Assembly (NCBI GenBank): GCA_956465555.1
Contig: OY101117.1
Coordinates: forward strand, 434,001 to 498,000
Source: Nitzschia sp. pyKryTriq1
Lineage: Eukaryota; Bacillariophyta; Bacillariophyceae; Bacillariales; Bacillariaceae
DNA length: 64,000 bases
Direction: 5' to 3'
Numbering within the stretch: the stretch's first letter is position 1; each line of letters starts with the position of its first letter. The notes below the pieces were generated by a model that searched no databases, was not told the origin of the DNA, and saw only the letters and a program-made list of their open reading frames with translations. Both the position numbers and the translations under genes were made by a program. Shown piece after piece: positions 34,452-43,804 of the stretch.

Positions 34452-37400
34452 ATGACGGAGCCGTCCAATAAAGCACCGAGGCGAGGGGGGAGAAGATCCC
34501 GTGGCGCCAATAGTAGGGGCCGGAGTTTGTCGAATGATACCGGCGTGGATAGCGGCACCAGAAGCTCCATAAGAAGCCTGTCGGCGAGATCGGGGGGCGA
34601 TGCCAGCACCGATGATTTGAAAAGTGTCTCGTCGTTCGGTAGCTCGAGTGATGGCGTGAACTCTGGTTATTCCAATCATGAAGTCAGTGTGGAATTCAAA
34701 GCATCCATTCGACGGCCGAGTGCGCGAAACTTCAGTTCCGATAAACTTGAAGGTCTGACGGTAAACAAACTCAGATTCGCTTTGCTCGACATTTATGGTC
34801 GTGACAAGGAGTTGGAAACTATCGAACAGTTGATGGAAAGAACAAAGCCTCCACCCGAGAAAAGGCGACGAGAATTCCTTTTAATCGGTGGCGTTTCTGG
34901 GGTTGGAAAGACTGCACTTGCTATGACAATGAGAAATTCAACAATACGACGAGGTGGTGCGTTTGTGGTTGGGAAGTTCGACGCGAACAACTCGGACGAG
35001 CCTTACTCTGCCATTTTAAACGCCTGTTCAGAAATGTGCGACCAGATGCGTCAAAAACAACGAGAACGGCGTTTTAGAAAGGCCTTCAGGGTGGCATTGG
35101 AAACCCTGATTGATCGCCTCGGTGAAGATCTTCCCGCCTTGGTAGAAATCATCCCTGGACTTAGTCGGCTAGTTGGGGGGGTTCAATCGGGGGTTGTCGC
35201 TGATTCTGGTCTCATGCTCCAAGAAGCTAAGAACCGCTTCAACTACTTGTTGAGAAAATTTGTTCGCATTGTCGGTTCTTTGTTTGAACCTCTCGTTATT
35301 GTACTGGACGATTTGCAGTGGGCTGATTTTGCATCATTCGATCTTCTGGAAGTACTTTTGTCTGATCCTGGAAATAAGAACCTTGTTGTGGTTGGTTGTT
35401 ATCGATCCAACGAGGTTGCGCCGACGCACATGTTGAACAAAATGATCCGTGATATCAAACTTCGAGGCCCGGAAAGTGTCGCTGTCGTGACTGAAATAGA
35501 AATTGGAAACCTCCAGGAAGAAGACACCAAGAACCTGCTATTGGATTTGTTATCGACCGACGAAGCACGAGCAGCAAGTTTGGCAAAAATCTGCCAACGG
35601 AAGACCCACGGAAATCCTTTCTTCATAGTCCAGTACCTCAACATGCTTCACAGCCGGTCGCTCCTAGAATACAACCTCGGCCTGACCTGCTGGATGTGGG
35701 ATGAAGAAAGAATCCAGAATGACACCAGAGCTACTGAAAACGTTGTTGAATTGATGAAGCAGAAGCTGTTAGAACTACCAAAGAGTACAATCCAACTGCT
35801 TCAGATTGCTGCGTGTTTGGGGTCCTCCTTTCGAGAAGTGACATTGGCAAGCGTTTGGGAGTACCTTACTGAAAATGATGAGCAATTTAAAGGTGGCGGT
35901 TCCTTTGAAGAGTCTATGCCTGTAGCGGTCGAAGAAGGTCTTGTCGAAATAGGCGGTGGGCCGTTGTCCGTGTGCAACTGGGTCCATGACAAAATTCTGG
36001 AAGCTGCGCTTGCTTTGTCTACTACCTCGGATCTTGCTGCCTTACAATATAAAGTGGGTCGAATTTTGATCTACAATTTGGAAGACCAAACGGAACGAGA
36101 TAATATCCTCAATGCGGTAAATCTGCTGAACGCTGGGTCACCATCGGTGCTCGAAGATTCTAAGAAGATCGAGCTGTCCATTCTCAACCTCCGCGCTGCC
36201 AAGTATTCTGTCAAGGTATCGGCTTATGAGTCCGCTTCCCGGTATGCTGCCAGAGGGATCGACCTCTTACCGCCAAATTCTTGGAGAGATCATTTCGATT
36301 TGTCATTACAGCTTCACACCTTGGGAGCAGAAGTTGAAGGCAGCCTTGGGCACGTGAGCAGAATGGAGTACCTCTGCAATCTTGTGATACACCAAAATTG
36401 TCCATTGCTTGACAAGCTTCGGGTGTACCATGTCCTGATTGATAGTACGAATGATCGTGGCAGAAATTCTGAGGCCATAGAGCTATCACTCCGAGTTCTC
36501 AAACAGCTCGGTTGTTCGTTTCCTAAGAGCCCATTTTTTATCAATGTATCGACTATCATGGGTGTTATCAGTTTGACTAACAGGGCCGGAAAACGCACAC
36601 CCGATGAAGTCGCAACGCTCTCCCAAATGAAAGACCGACGTAGGATTGAAGTGATGCGGCTTCTGGACAAGGTTGCAACCTATTGCTACTTGTCCGAAGA
36701 TAAACTTTTTGCTTTGACGATTCTGAGAAGGCTGAAGTACACAATCAGACACGGCATTTGTGACACTTCTGCTATTGATTTTGGTGGGCTGGGGATGATA
36801 TTGACTGGAAAACTCTTTGACTTTCAAGCCGGTTCGATGTACGCCAGGTACTCCCTACTCCTTCTGGAGAAAATTGAATCCAGGAGGGTACATGCTCGAA
36901 CTCTTTTCGTAGCGTACGGATTTGTTCTTCCGTGGACGGAAGCTACCCAGGGGGTCCTAAAGTATTTACTCAAGGCTTATGAAGTTGGACTGCAGACGGG
37001 AGACACGGAGAACGCCATGTATGCAATCATGTCATACATGTACACCTCGTTCCAATCTGGCCGTCCATTGAAGAATATCGAAGCCGATTGTCACGTTTAC
37101 TTGCCACAGATGGCAGACCTGAAACGAAATAAGGCTGCACACCAAACCAAGGCCATCTTGCAGACAATTCAAAATATAATGGGAAAGTCAGAAGATCCCT
37201 GTGTCTTGGTTGGTGATGGCATGGACGAGGTTGCTATGTTGGAGATGGCGACCAGAGAAAATGACAAATTAATCATGTCCATGATTCAAGCCTTTCGGAT
37301 GCAGTTATACGCGCTCTTTGGGCGGTGGGAGGAAGGTGCAAATTACGCGATAACTGTTGGTGATAGTCTTGCCGATCAGATCCCATGTTCCACCATGGTC

Positions 37401-37967
37401 GCTATTGACCCATTCTTTCGGGGTTTGACGTTGTTTGCCATGGCCCGGAAAACAAAACAGCATAAATACCGTCGTCATGCCAAGAAGGCGCACAAGACGA
37501 TACGCAGTTTTGTGAAGAAAGGAAATCCGAATGTTAGACATTTGGAATCCTTTTTGGATGCTGAGTTGGCTGCTCTTGAAGGCAAGACCCATGTGGCAAC
37601 GAAACACTACGAAGTTGCGGTTGTAATGGCCACTCGAGGAGGCTTCACCCATGATGCAGCTCTTGCCAATGAGCGTTTTGCTGAATTCTTGTACGAAGAT
37701 GTCAAAGATGCGGAGATGGCAGCGTTCCGTGTAAATCAAGCGGTGCGTCTCTACTACGAGTGGGGATCAGATTTGAAAGCTGAAATGCTGGAAGAGAAGT
37801 ACGGAGATCTGCTCTTTGAACATCCCGACTCGAGGGTGGATGAGTACAAAAGGCCGCAGACACCCACACCACACCCCACCAAACTCTTCGCCTGGAAGCC
37901 TGACAGTGAGATGGTGTTACCAGAAGAAGTCGAAGTCGATACGTCGTGTGGTCCAGGACAGCAGTAG
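34452..37967 (+). CDS. STAND-type AAA ATPase with helical-repeat C-terminus
   Basis: Single exon, 1171 aa from the first ATG (MTEPSNKAPRRGG). After a basic, Ser-rich N-terminus comes an AAA_16-like NTPase: Walker A GGVSGVGKTAL (about 146-156), VVGKFDANNSDEPYSAI, Walker B LVIVLDDLQWADFASFD (about 280-296), sensor-like VVGCYRSNEV and GNPFFIVQYLNML. A winged-helix-like part and about 650 residues of alpha-helical, TPR-like sequence follow. This is the architecture found in the C-terminal parts of large two-component/Ser-Thr kinase 'predicted ATPases', abundant in bacteria and in diatoms, but here no kinase, GAF or histidine-kinase domain is attached. Role is probably signalling scaffold; partner unknown. 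The C-terminus is acidic and proline-rich. Confidence 0.75.
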   Translation: MTEPSNKAPRRGGRRSRGANSRGRSLSNDTGVDSGTRSSIRSLSARSGGDASTDDLKSVSSFGSSSDGVNSGYSNHEVSVEFKASIRRPSARNFSSDKLEGLTVNKLRFALLDIYGRDKELETIEQLMERTKPPPEKRRREFLLIGGVSGVGKTALAMTMRNSTIRRGGAFVVGKFDANNSDEPYSAILNACSEMCDQMRQKQRERRFRKAFRVALETLIDRLGEDLPALVEIIPGLSRLVGGVQSGVVADSGLMLQEAKNRFNYLLRKFVRIVGSLFEPLVIVLDDLQWADFASFDLLEVLLSDPGNKNLVVVGCYRSNEVAPTHMLNKMIRDIKLRGPESVAVVTEIEIGNLQEEDTKNLLLDLLSTDEARAASLAKICQRKTHGNPFFIVQYLNMLHSRSLLEYNLGLTCWMWDEERIQNDTRATENVVELMKQKLLELPKSTIQLLQIAACLGSSFREVTLASVWEYLTENDEQFKGGGSFEESMPVAVEEGLVEIGGGPLSVCNWVHDKILEAALALSTTSDLAALQYKVGRILIYNLEDQTERDNILNAVNLLNAGSPSVLEDSKKIELSILNLRAAKYSVKVSAYESASRYAARGIDLLPPNSWRDHFDLSLQLHTLGAEVEGSLGHVSRMEYLCNLVIHQNCPLLDKLRVYHVLIDSTNDRGRNSEAIELSLRVLKQLGCSFPKSPFFINVSTIMGVISLTNRAGKRTPDEVATLSQMKDRRRIEVMRLLDKVATYCYLSEDKLFALTILRRLKYTIRHGICDTSAIDFGGLGMILTGKLFDFQAGSMYARYSLLLLEKIESRRVHARTLFVAYGFVLPWTEATQGVLKYLLKAYEVGLQTGDTENAMYAIMSYMYTSFQSGRPLKNIEADCHVYLPQMADLKRNKAAHQTKAILQTIQNIMGKSEDPCVLVGDGMDEVAMLEMATRENDKLIMSMIQAFRMQLYALFGRWEEGANYAITVGDSLADQIPCSTMVAIDPFFRGLTLFAMARKTKQHKYRRHAKKAHKTIRSFVKKGNPNVRHLESFLDAELAALEGKTHVATKHYEVAVVMATRGGFTHDAALANERFAEFLYEDVKDAEMAAFRVNQAVRLYYEWGSDLKAEMLEEKYGDLLFEHPDSRVDEYKRPQTPTPHPTKLFAWKPDSEMVLPEEVEVDTSCGPGQQ

Positions 37968-38786
37968 TGACTGCTGAAAAGACAGAGGAGTGAAGAGGTT
38001 GTTCGAGTTACTGGTAAATGCTGTCGATGAATGAAATCGAGATACTCGTACATACTGTCTATGAGTACATAGGATAGTATATAGTTTCTCACACGTGTAG
38101 ATGACACACAGTCGCATCTCGTCCCATCAATACCGGTACAGAGCGCGAGTTAGTAGCTCATCAATTCGACTAGTTAAACCGATGGATCAGGACCCATGGG
38201 CGCAGGCGCCAACTACTGTCTTGCTACTGTAACCTTCGACTCTCTCGGACACTGTAGACCGATGATATTATGTAGTAGATGGTATGATAATTCGCTGGCC
38301 TATGTCCCTAGTTGATTTCGATTTGCATAGCAAAGTCGTCCTCTTTCGAGAATACCCTTGGGTACATCTCCTTGCCTCGTTCTTATCAAGGTGTAAAGGA
38401 GGGATTCTTATCAAGGTGTAAAGGGATGGCGGGCGGGTTTTTAAAAGCTAACTAATCTAGAATGTGTTTGTTCGACTTCTTGTCTGTCCTTCGTTCGTTG
38501 TGCCCAATCTCCTCGTACAGTACCAGGTACCAGGTATATACCTGGTACCGGTACCAGGTACTGTACCTGGTACGTGTACCGGAATGTACGAATACTGTAC
38601 ATACAGTAGCAAGAAAAAAGCGCGCGCCGCTATTTCCATCAGCCTTGCCGTTTTTGCCGTAGTAGTGGAGTCGTCAGGAGTCTCGCGGTCTCATCGTGTG
38701 TCCATCTCTCAAACAAGGATTGTGAAAGACTTCACTCATACCGGGCACATCATACCGGTAGGACGACGACTACTCTTCTTCTCACG
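37968..38786. other. Intergenic region with palindromes
   Basis: About 820 bp between two same-strand genes. It has a 20 bp direct repeat at 25 bp spacing (38380-38424), a perfect 24 bp palindrome (38526-38549) with a second 10 bp-arm inverted repeat beside it, and CATACCGGTAGG about 30 bp before the next start codon. No gene seen. Confidence 0.5.
38526..38549. repeat. Perfect 24 bp palindrome
   Basis: The half site GGTACCAGGTAT is followed directly by its exact reverse complement. Just downstream, GTACCAGGTA and TACCTGGTAC form another inverted repeat with a 3 bp loop. The unit family GGTACC/CAGGTA recurs in other intergenic regions of the window. Confidence 0.85.
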
Positions 38787-40877
38787 ATGATGGATTACAC
38801 AGCAGTCTCTTCTGCCATATCTCGACGTCGGCCGCTGAGCCCCCCGGCTGCGAAATTTGATGCCCCTTCGTCGCCGCCAACCAATCACAATGATGAAGAA
38901 CCTTCTTCTTCGTCGTCCTCGCGGAACAATCTCAAGCGATCTTTGAATCTGGTCGATTTGATCTTTTATGGCGTGGGCTGCAGTGTCGGAGCCGGAATAT
39001 ACTCGCTTGTGGGGATAGGAGCGGAATTGGCGGGACCCTCCATAGCCCTGAGTTTTCTTCTGTGTGGCATAGCCTGCTGTTTCACGTCACTGGCCTACGC
39101 CGAATTTGCGGCTCGTGTTCCACTGGCGGGAAGCGCTTATACGTTCACCTATGTCAGCTTTGGAGAGCTTTGCGGGTGGTTGACTGGTTGGAATCTGACC
39201 TTGGGTTACTCCGTCTCCGCGGCGGTGGTGGCTAGAAGTTGGGCAGAGTACCTCTTGAGTTTTGTGGACGGCATGATGCCTCAGATGGATGCTTCGACAC
39301 TACAGTGGCTCACCCATACACCTGTCAATATACCAGGAATCTCTAGTAACTACGAATGTTGCCCGTTGGCAGTGGTCATTATTGGATTATGTACGCTGGT
39401 ACTCATTACTGGAGCCAAGGAAAGTACGCGGTTCAACACGGCCATGACGATACTGAATCTTTCGGTTCTAGGATTTGTTCTGCTCACTGGTCTAGGCAGT
39501 GGAACGGTGCACCATGACAATCTGTTTCCTGCCTTTCCTCATGGCATTGCTGGGACAGCGCGGGGTGCAGGTCTGGTATTCTTTTCCTTTTTGGGTTTCG
39601 ACATGGTGAGCTGTCTGTCAGAAGAAGTGTCAAACCCGGCTAGGAACATGCCCATTGGAATCGTCGGCAGCTTGCTGGCATCCATGAGTATATACGTCTC
39701 CATTTCCTTGGTAGTCATTGGAATGGCACCGGTAGCTTTGCTAGGTGGAGAAGTACCAATCATAAATGCGCTCTTGGCGAATGCCTGCTGTACCCATGAA
39801 GATCAAATCTCGCTAGGAGATTCTGCTGCCGACGTGTGTTTGTCCTACGCATGCACGCCAATCTTGCATTCCGTCCTCTTTACTGGCAGTCGAATGGTAT
39901 CATTTGGGGCTATATTTGGTTTGACGACGGCCACATTTGCCTGCTTGATGGGCCAACCAAGAATCTTTTATTCAATGGCGCAAGACGGTTTGCTCTTCAA
40001 GATATATGCGCGTGTTCATCCCAAGACGGGTGTGCCGACCATTGGCACGATCCTGACAGGGATCTTCACCGCTGTGATAGCCTGCTTCATCGACTTGGAA
40101 GTCCTCGCCAATGCGATATCTCTCGGTACATTGCAGGTATTCTCGTTTGTCAATGCTGGTGTCATCATATTACGAACACGACCGCCGGACCTTTCAGAAC
40201 CTCATGCCGACTTTCGCGTCGAGGAGTTGCCTTTGGTGCGGGATGCCGAAGCGGCCGCGGTAGCAAGATCCATGGGCTTGGTCAAAAAGTCGTCCATTCA
40301 AATTCGGGACTCGATGCGATCGAGCTCTCGTTCCGGTGGTGCAGCCACGACAACATTGATCGACAGAGTTCGACAAAATGGCTCAAAACCGCATTGGTTG
40401 ACACTTTTGTTTACATTTGGCTGTGTCTTGGCCTCGGCGGGATTCGCAAATGGCTGGAGTCGAGTCCTAGTTTCTACACCAGCTATTGTTGCAGTCTTCT
40501 GTGGCGCGCTTTTGTTCACTTTGCCACAGATGCCTCCCCCGGAAACCTTCACCTGTCCCATGGTTCCCTTCGTCCCTCTGATGGGTATTTTGTGCAACTC
40601 ATATATGATGGGATCCATGCCAATGTCCACATGGCTGATTATCTTTCTTTGGTTATCAGTCGGATTTATCTTCTACTTCAGCTACGGAATCCATCATTCT
40701 GAATTGCGACTTTCGAGTCACTGGCCCTTGTCATCAAACCTGGGAACCGAAGGAGATGATGATGATGATGATGATTCTTCAAAAGCCAACGGCGTGACTG
40801 GTCTCTTGTTGCGTCCAATGCACAGTGAAAAAAAGGGGTACGATACCATTCCATCGTCACACTACAGTCAGTTTTGA
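38787..40877 (+). CDS. Cationic amino-acid transporter (APC superfamily, CAT type)
   Basis: Single exon, 696 aa, with about 12-14 hydrophobic segments. The first helix has the APC signature (FYGVGCSVGAGIYSLVGIGAE), followed by CCFTSLAYAEFAARVPLAGSAYTF and GELCGWLTGWNLTLGYS, typical of eukaryotic CAT/SLC7A1-4 proteins, and later GFDMVSCLSEEVSNPARNMP and MGQPRIFYSMAQDGLLF. CAT members usually have 14 helices and a C-terminal CAT_C domain; the last four helices here (about 545-640) fit that. Likely substrate is lysine/arginine, but specificity cannot be read. The N-terminal 50 residues are Ser/Pro-rich and cytosolic. Its 3' end faces the channel gene with an 80 bp gap. Confidence 0.88.
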   Translation: MMDYTAVSSAISRRRPLSPPAAKFDAPSSPPTNHNDEEPSSSSSSRNNLKRSLNLVDLIFYGVGCSVGAGIYSLVGIGAELAGPSIALSFLLCGIACCFTSLAYAEFAARVPLAGSAYTFTYVSFGELCGWLTGWNLTLGYSVSAAVVARSWAEYLLSFVDGMMPQMDASTLQWLTHTPVNIPGISSNYECCPLAVVIIGLCTLVLITGAKESTRFNTAMTILNLSVLGFVLLTGLGSGTVHHDNLFPAFPHGIAGTARGAGLVFFSFLGFDMVSCLSEEVSNPARNMPIGIVGSLLASMSIYVSISLVVIGMAPVALLGGEVPIINALLANACCTHEDQISLGDSAADVCLSYACTPILHSVLFTGSRMVSFGAIFGLTTATFACLMGQPRIFYSMAQDGLLFKIYARVHPKTGVPTIGTILTGIFTAVIACFIDLEVLANAISLGTLQVFSFVNAGVIILRTRPPDLSEPHADFRVEELPLVRDAEAAAVARSMGLVKKSSIQIRDSMRSSSRSGGAATTTLIDRVRQNGSKPHWLTLLFTFGCVLASAGFANGWSRVLVSTPAIVAVFCGALLFTLPQMPPPETFTCPMVPFVPLMGILCNSYMMGSMPMSTWLIIFLWLSVGFIFYFSYGIHHSELRLSSHWPLSSNLGTEGDDDDDDDSSKANGVTGLLLRPMHSEKKGYDTIPSSHYSQF

Positions 40878-40957
40878 TCACCTCGACGGTTCGGTGGAGA
40901 TTGCCCCCGAGAACAACCACTTTGCTGAAAAGCTCCAGTCGCTGTCGCTTCACACGT

Positions 40958-42445
40958 CTATTGCTCCTTTTCGTGTCCTAACGCGACAGGAACCTCTTCC
41001 CTGGTCTGCGAGGAGTGCTCGGTAGCAGTAAAGGTGGATGTGGCTTGCTCCATGGTGAGAGTTCCGCTCCCGTCGACATCCAGCAATTCAAAGTTGCGTT
41101 TCATTATTCGAATGGCTTCCGAAGATAACTTTCCCTGCCGCAGGAGTTGTAATACGATAAAATCGCTGAGGTGTACAACAGAATCATCCGTAGTCAAATG
41201 TGCAGCAAGCTCATAGTCAGCTGGCGACATGGGACGGGTCAAGGCCGTCCGTTCAAGGGCGGCGATATGGTGCGAGACAAGGACCTTGGCAAAATGACCC
41301 AATGTCAGGGCAAATAGCGGAACACCGAATAAACAATACATTCCACAAAAGATGCTGGGTTCTGTAGGCAAAATACCTTCTGCATTCACCGCCGGCGCGG
41401 TGAGACCGCCCGTCGCCAACGCCGAAACGGCAAAGTGCGTTGCTGTGATAGGATCCCATCCCTGATCTACCATGCCCCACGTTACTCCGACGGCGATCCA
41501 AAGACAAAATACAGTATATATCCGATGTTCCAGATGCCAAACTGTGTTCAACAATAGTCGTACTCTTGCAAATGCCCTCGTTAGTGGATTTTGAGGCGGT
41601 GGTTGCTGGGCCCTGAGGTAGTCGATGAGACTTTCAATGCCTTGAAAATTTCCCGCAAATTCTTCAAAATGAATGACTCCATCTTGCAATCGATCAAATC
41701 GTTGCCATAAGTGATGAATATCATCATAGGATATAGACTGATCTTTCAGACTGGATCGAATGAGGGCTTGAAATTCTTCGAAAGTCAACTCTCCTGTTCG
41801 ATACAAATCCGCGTGGTCAAAGACTGATCGTTCCAACAATAACTGATATTCCTTGACCGACGGTGTCGAAATACCTTCCACGGCATCTTGAATGAAGAGT
41901 GCCAAGGCACCACCAATAACAGAAGCTCCCAACAAGATGTAAAATATCGTGAAGGCCTTGCTGATCAGCTTGGTCTCAGCGACTTGGGTGCAAAAGCCAA
42001 TTGACATGCCCGCATCTACAGCGTAGAAGAACGATTGAGGTAACGGCCAGTCATTGCAATAAGAATAAAATAGAGTTCCCGACACGATCCAAACCATGAC
42101 GATCCCTAGGCAGCTCAGGTACATGCGAAGTGGATTGTACGGCTCTGGTGACGCTTCAGCATTTGGTTGAGCTGGTGCAAAGCTTCGATGGACGGGGAGA
42201 AGGGCGCGTAGTCGATCTAGAATAAAAAATCGACGCGAAACTGTGCTTTTTTGTTCCGTGTGACCCCCATGTAGACGATGATATGTGGTTTCAAAAAGTC
42301 GGCGAGGGATTGTTGGGTTTGGATCGTCATGTCGGAATGCAGCACTACTGGATCGAGCTCGGCGTTCCGCTCCCACGACGCAACTTTCCAGCAAGGACAC
42401 AACAATGAAACCGAAGAGTGGTAGTCTCATTCTACCAAGCTTCAC
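40958..42445 (-). CDS. Two-pore-domain channel with EF-hands and non-canonical filters
   Basis: Single exon, 495 aa. A hydrophobic signal-like N-terminus (residues 5-24) is followed by two helix-pore-helix units. Unit 1: helix 107-128, pore PQSFFYAVDAGMSIGFCTQ (filter around 147-152), helix 164-185. Unit 2: helix 309-326, pore THFAVSALATGGLTAP (filter around 343-348), helix 366-390. Three EF-hand-like loops are seen: near 213-224 (weak), 251-262 (DRLQDGVIHFEE, good) and 456-467 (DVDGSGTLTMEQ, Gln at position 12). The layout is that of a TPK/two-pore potassium channel, but neither filter reads TxGYG, and two EF-hands lie between the pores rather than at the C-terminus. Calcium gating is a reasonable inference; potassium selectivity is doubtful. 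Membrane location is unknown. Confidence 0.78.
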   Translation of the reverse strand: MKLGRMRLPLFGFIVVSLLESCVVGAERRARSSSAAFRHDDPNPTIPRRLFETTYHRLHGGHTEQKSTVSRRFFILDRLRALLPVHRSFAPAQPNAEASPEPYNPLRMYLSCLGIVMVWIVSGTLFYSYCNDWPLPQSFFYAVDAGMSIGFCTQVAETKLISKAFTIFYILLGASVIGGALALFIQDAVEGISTPSVKEYQLLLERSVFDHADLYRTGELTFEEFQALIRSSLKDQSISYDDIHHLWQRFDRLQDGVIHFEEFAGNFQGIESLIDYLRAQQPPPQNPLTRAFARVRLLLNTVWHLEHRIYTVFCLWIAVGVTWGMVDQGWDPITATHFAVSALATGGLTAPAVNAEGILPTEPSIFCGMYCLFGVPLFALTLGHFAKVLVSHHIAALERTALTRPMSPADYELAAHLTTDDSVVHLSDFIVLQLLRQGKLSSEAIRIMKRNFELLDVDGSGTLTMEQATSTFTATEHSSQTREEVPVALGHEKEQ

Positions 42446-42761
42446 TCGTTTTGATTTGAGTTGTCGATGTTATGATTACCTCCATTTCCCATTTCCCATT
42501 TCCCTTTCTTTGTTGAAAGAATGAAAACAAAGATACGGTACCTGGTATGCATATTCGTAGCGCTCGTACCGGTATGTGTGTCGTACCGGTACGAAGTCTA
42601 CAGTAGTAGTAAAGTACCGGTACGAAGTAGTACTCGTACGGGATGTCGTACAGTACATAGATCAGTTGGTCCGACCAATATGACCATACCAGTAGAGGAT
42701 AACGTGAGGCCTGAGGCCGCCCCCGAATGAATAATGACATTGGACTAGTCCGAGTAGTCGG

Positions 42762-42790
42762 ATTTAGGCGGAGTCAGACTCCGCCTAAAT
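42762..42790. repeat. Perfect inverted repeat, 14 bp arms, 1 bp loop
   Basis: ATTTAGGCGGAGTC, one A, then GACTCCGCCTAAAT. It is flanked on the left by GGACTAGTCCGAGTAGTC, itself partly palindromic. I saw no second copy in this window. It could be a binding site for a dimeric factor or the relic end of a short mobile element; neither is supported. Confidence 0.8.
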
Positions 42791-42929
42791 GTGTCCGTCC
42801 TTCTTCCGTCCTGCTATCTCGATGTTATCGGTAGCACCGGCCCGTAGCCCGTACAATGATGAGTATCATGCTAGTTATACTAGTATAGCTGGCTGGCTCG
42901 ACTAGCGAGCCTCAGATCACTGTATCAGC

Positions 42930-42956
42930 GATGGTTGGGCACAAGGCTCAACCATC
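42930..42956. repeat. Stem-loop, 11 bp arms
   Basis: GATGGTTGGGC, loop ACAAG, GCTCAACCATC; one mismatch in the stem. No A/B box or other RNA-gene hallmark is present beside it. Confidence 0.6.
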
Positions 42957-43804
42957 ATCTAAAGCCATAGTTTTGTATTGTTATCCTTCAACAGTATAAT
43001 CAATTCGGTTTATTCAAACTCAAGTCTCTAACCAGTCGAACTACTACAGTGCACTAGTTACAAATATCACCAGTTTGACACTTGTGAGTGCTAGTGGAGC
43101 CATTTTGCGTTGCGAAGGGCTGAAGAAATAATTTATGATATTATTTTGTGTGTGTGTCGTTGCATGGTCTTTGGATGATAAAAATGCGTTGACGCAGAGC
43201 AGAGCGCGGACCCGCCCGGGTTCTTTGGATTTGTTGCCCTCTCAGAAAGATGGCGCGAAGTTCTCCTCTTTTCTGCGCGCTGGCATGCGCGGTTTACCTG
43301 GGTAAGAATATAAGCAATCTTACTTACTTGGGGGTTACTCGTGAGGAATTGTCAATACGTACGTACGTCAATTTTATTTCATGAATGACGATAGCCGGGT
43401 CTGGAAAGCTCCATAGAAGATCGCTTGTGTAGAAGTTGTACTGATTTCTACGCCAGGACCGCGTCAACCCGTGTCAAGATTCTTCTTTGACCGGCACGAT
43501 CCAAAATCCCCGTTCTCATGCGCGTGTGGTGTGTTGTTTCTTTCATCATCAAAGAACGCGAGACATCACCGAACTATTATCGAACTGCCGGTACAGTACG
43601 AGTAGAGGCTAGTCGACAAACGAGAAGGCATTTTGCTACAGACAACTCTTTCCTTGCGAGCGAAATCGATTGTATTTCATTGCGCTTCCTACCGTATCTA
43701 CTACATTAATCGTTGGTAGGGCAAAACAGGTGATATTTTATCCTCATCGTTTTGACAGAAAGTGAGGACAGAAAAAGGATCCAAAGAAAACTAATTCTCC
43801 CAGA

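Larger units (their letters stand above)
42446..43804. other. 1.36 kb intergenic region with inverted repeats
   Basis: No gene recognised. It contains a dense TACCGGTA/GTACCGGTAC cluster at 42536-42660, a perfect 14 bp-arm inverted repeat (42762-42790), a hairpin (42930-42956), a CGTACGTACGTC run near 43358-43368 and a GT run near 43146. The right part should hold the promoter of the WD40 gene. Confidence 0.5.
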
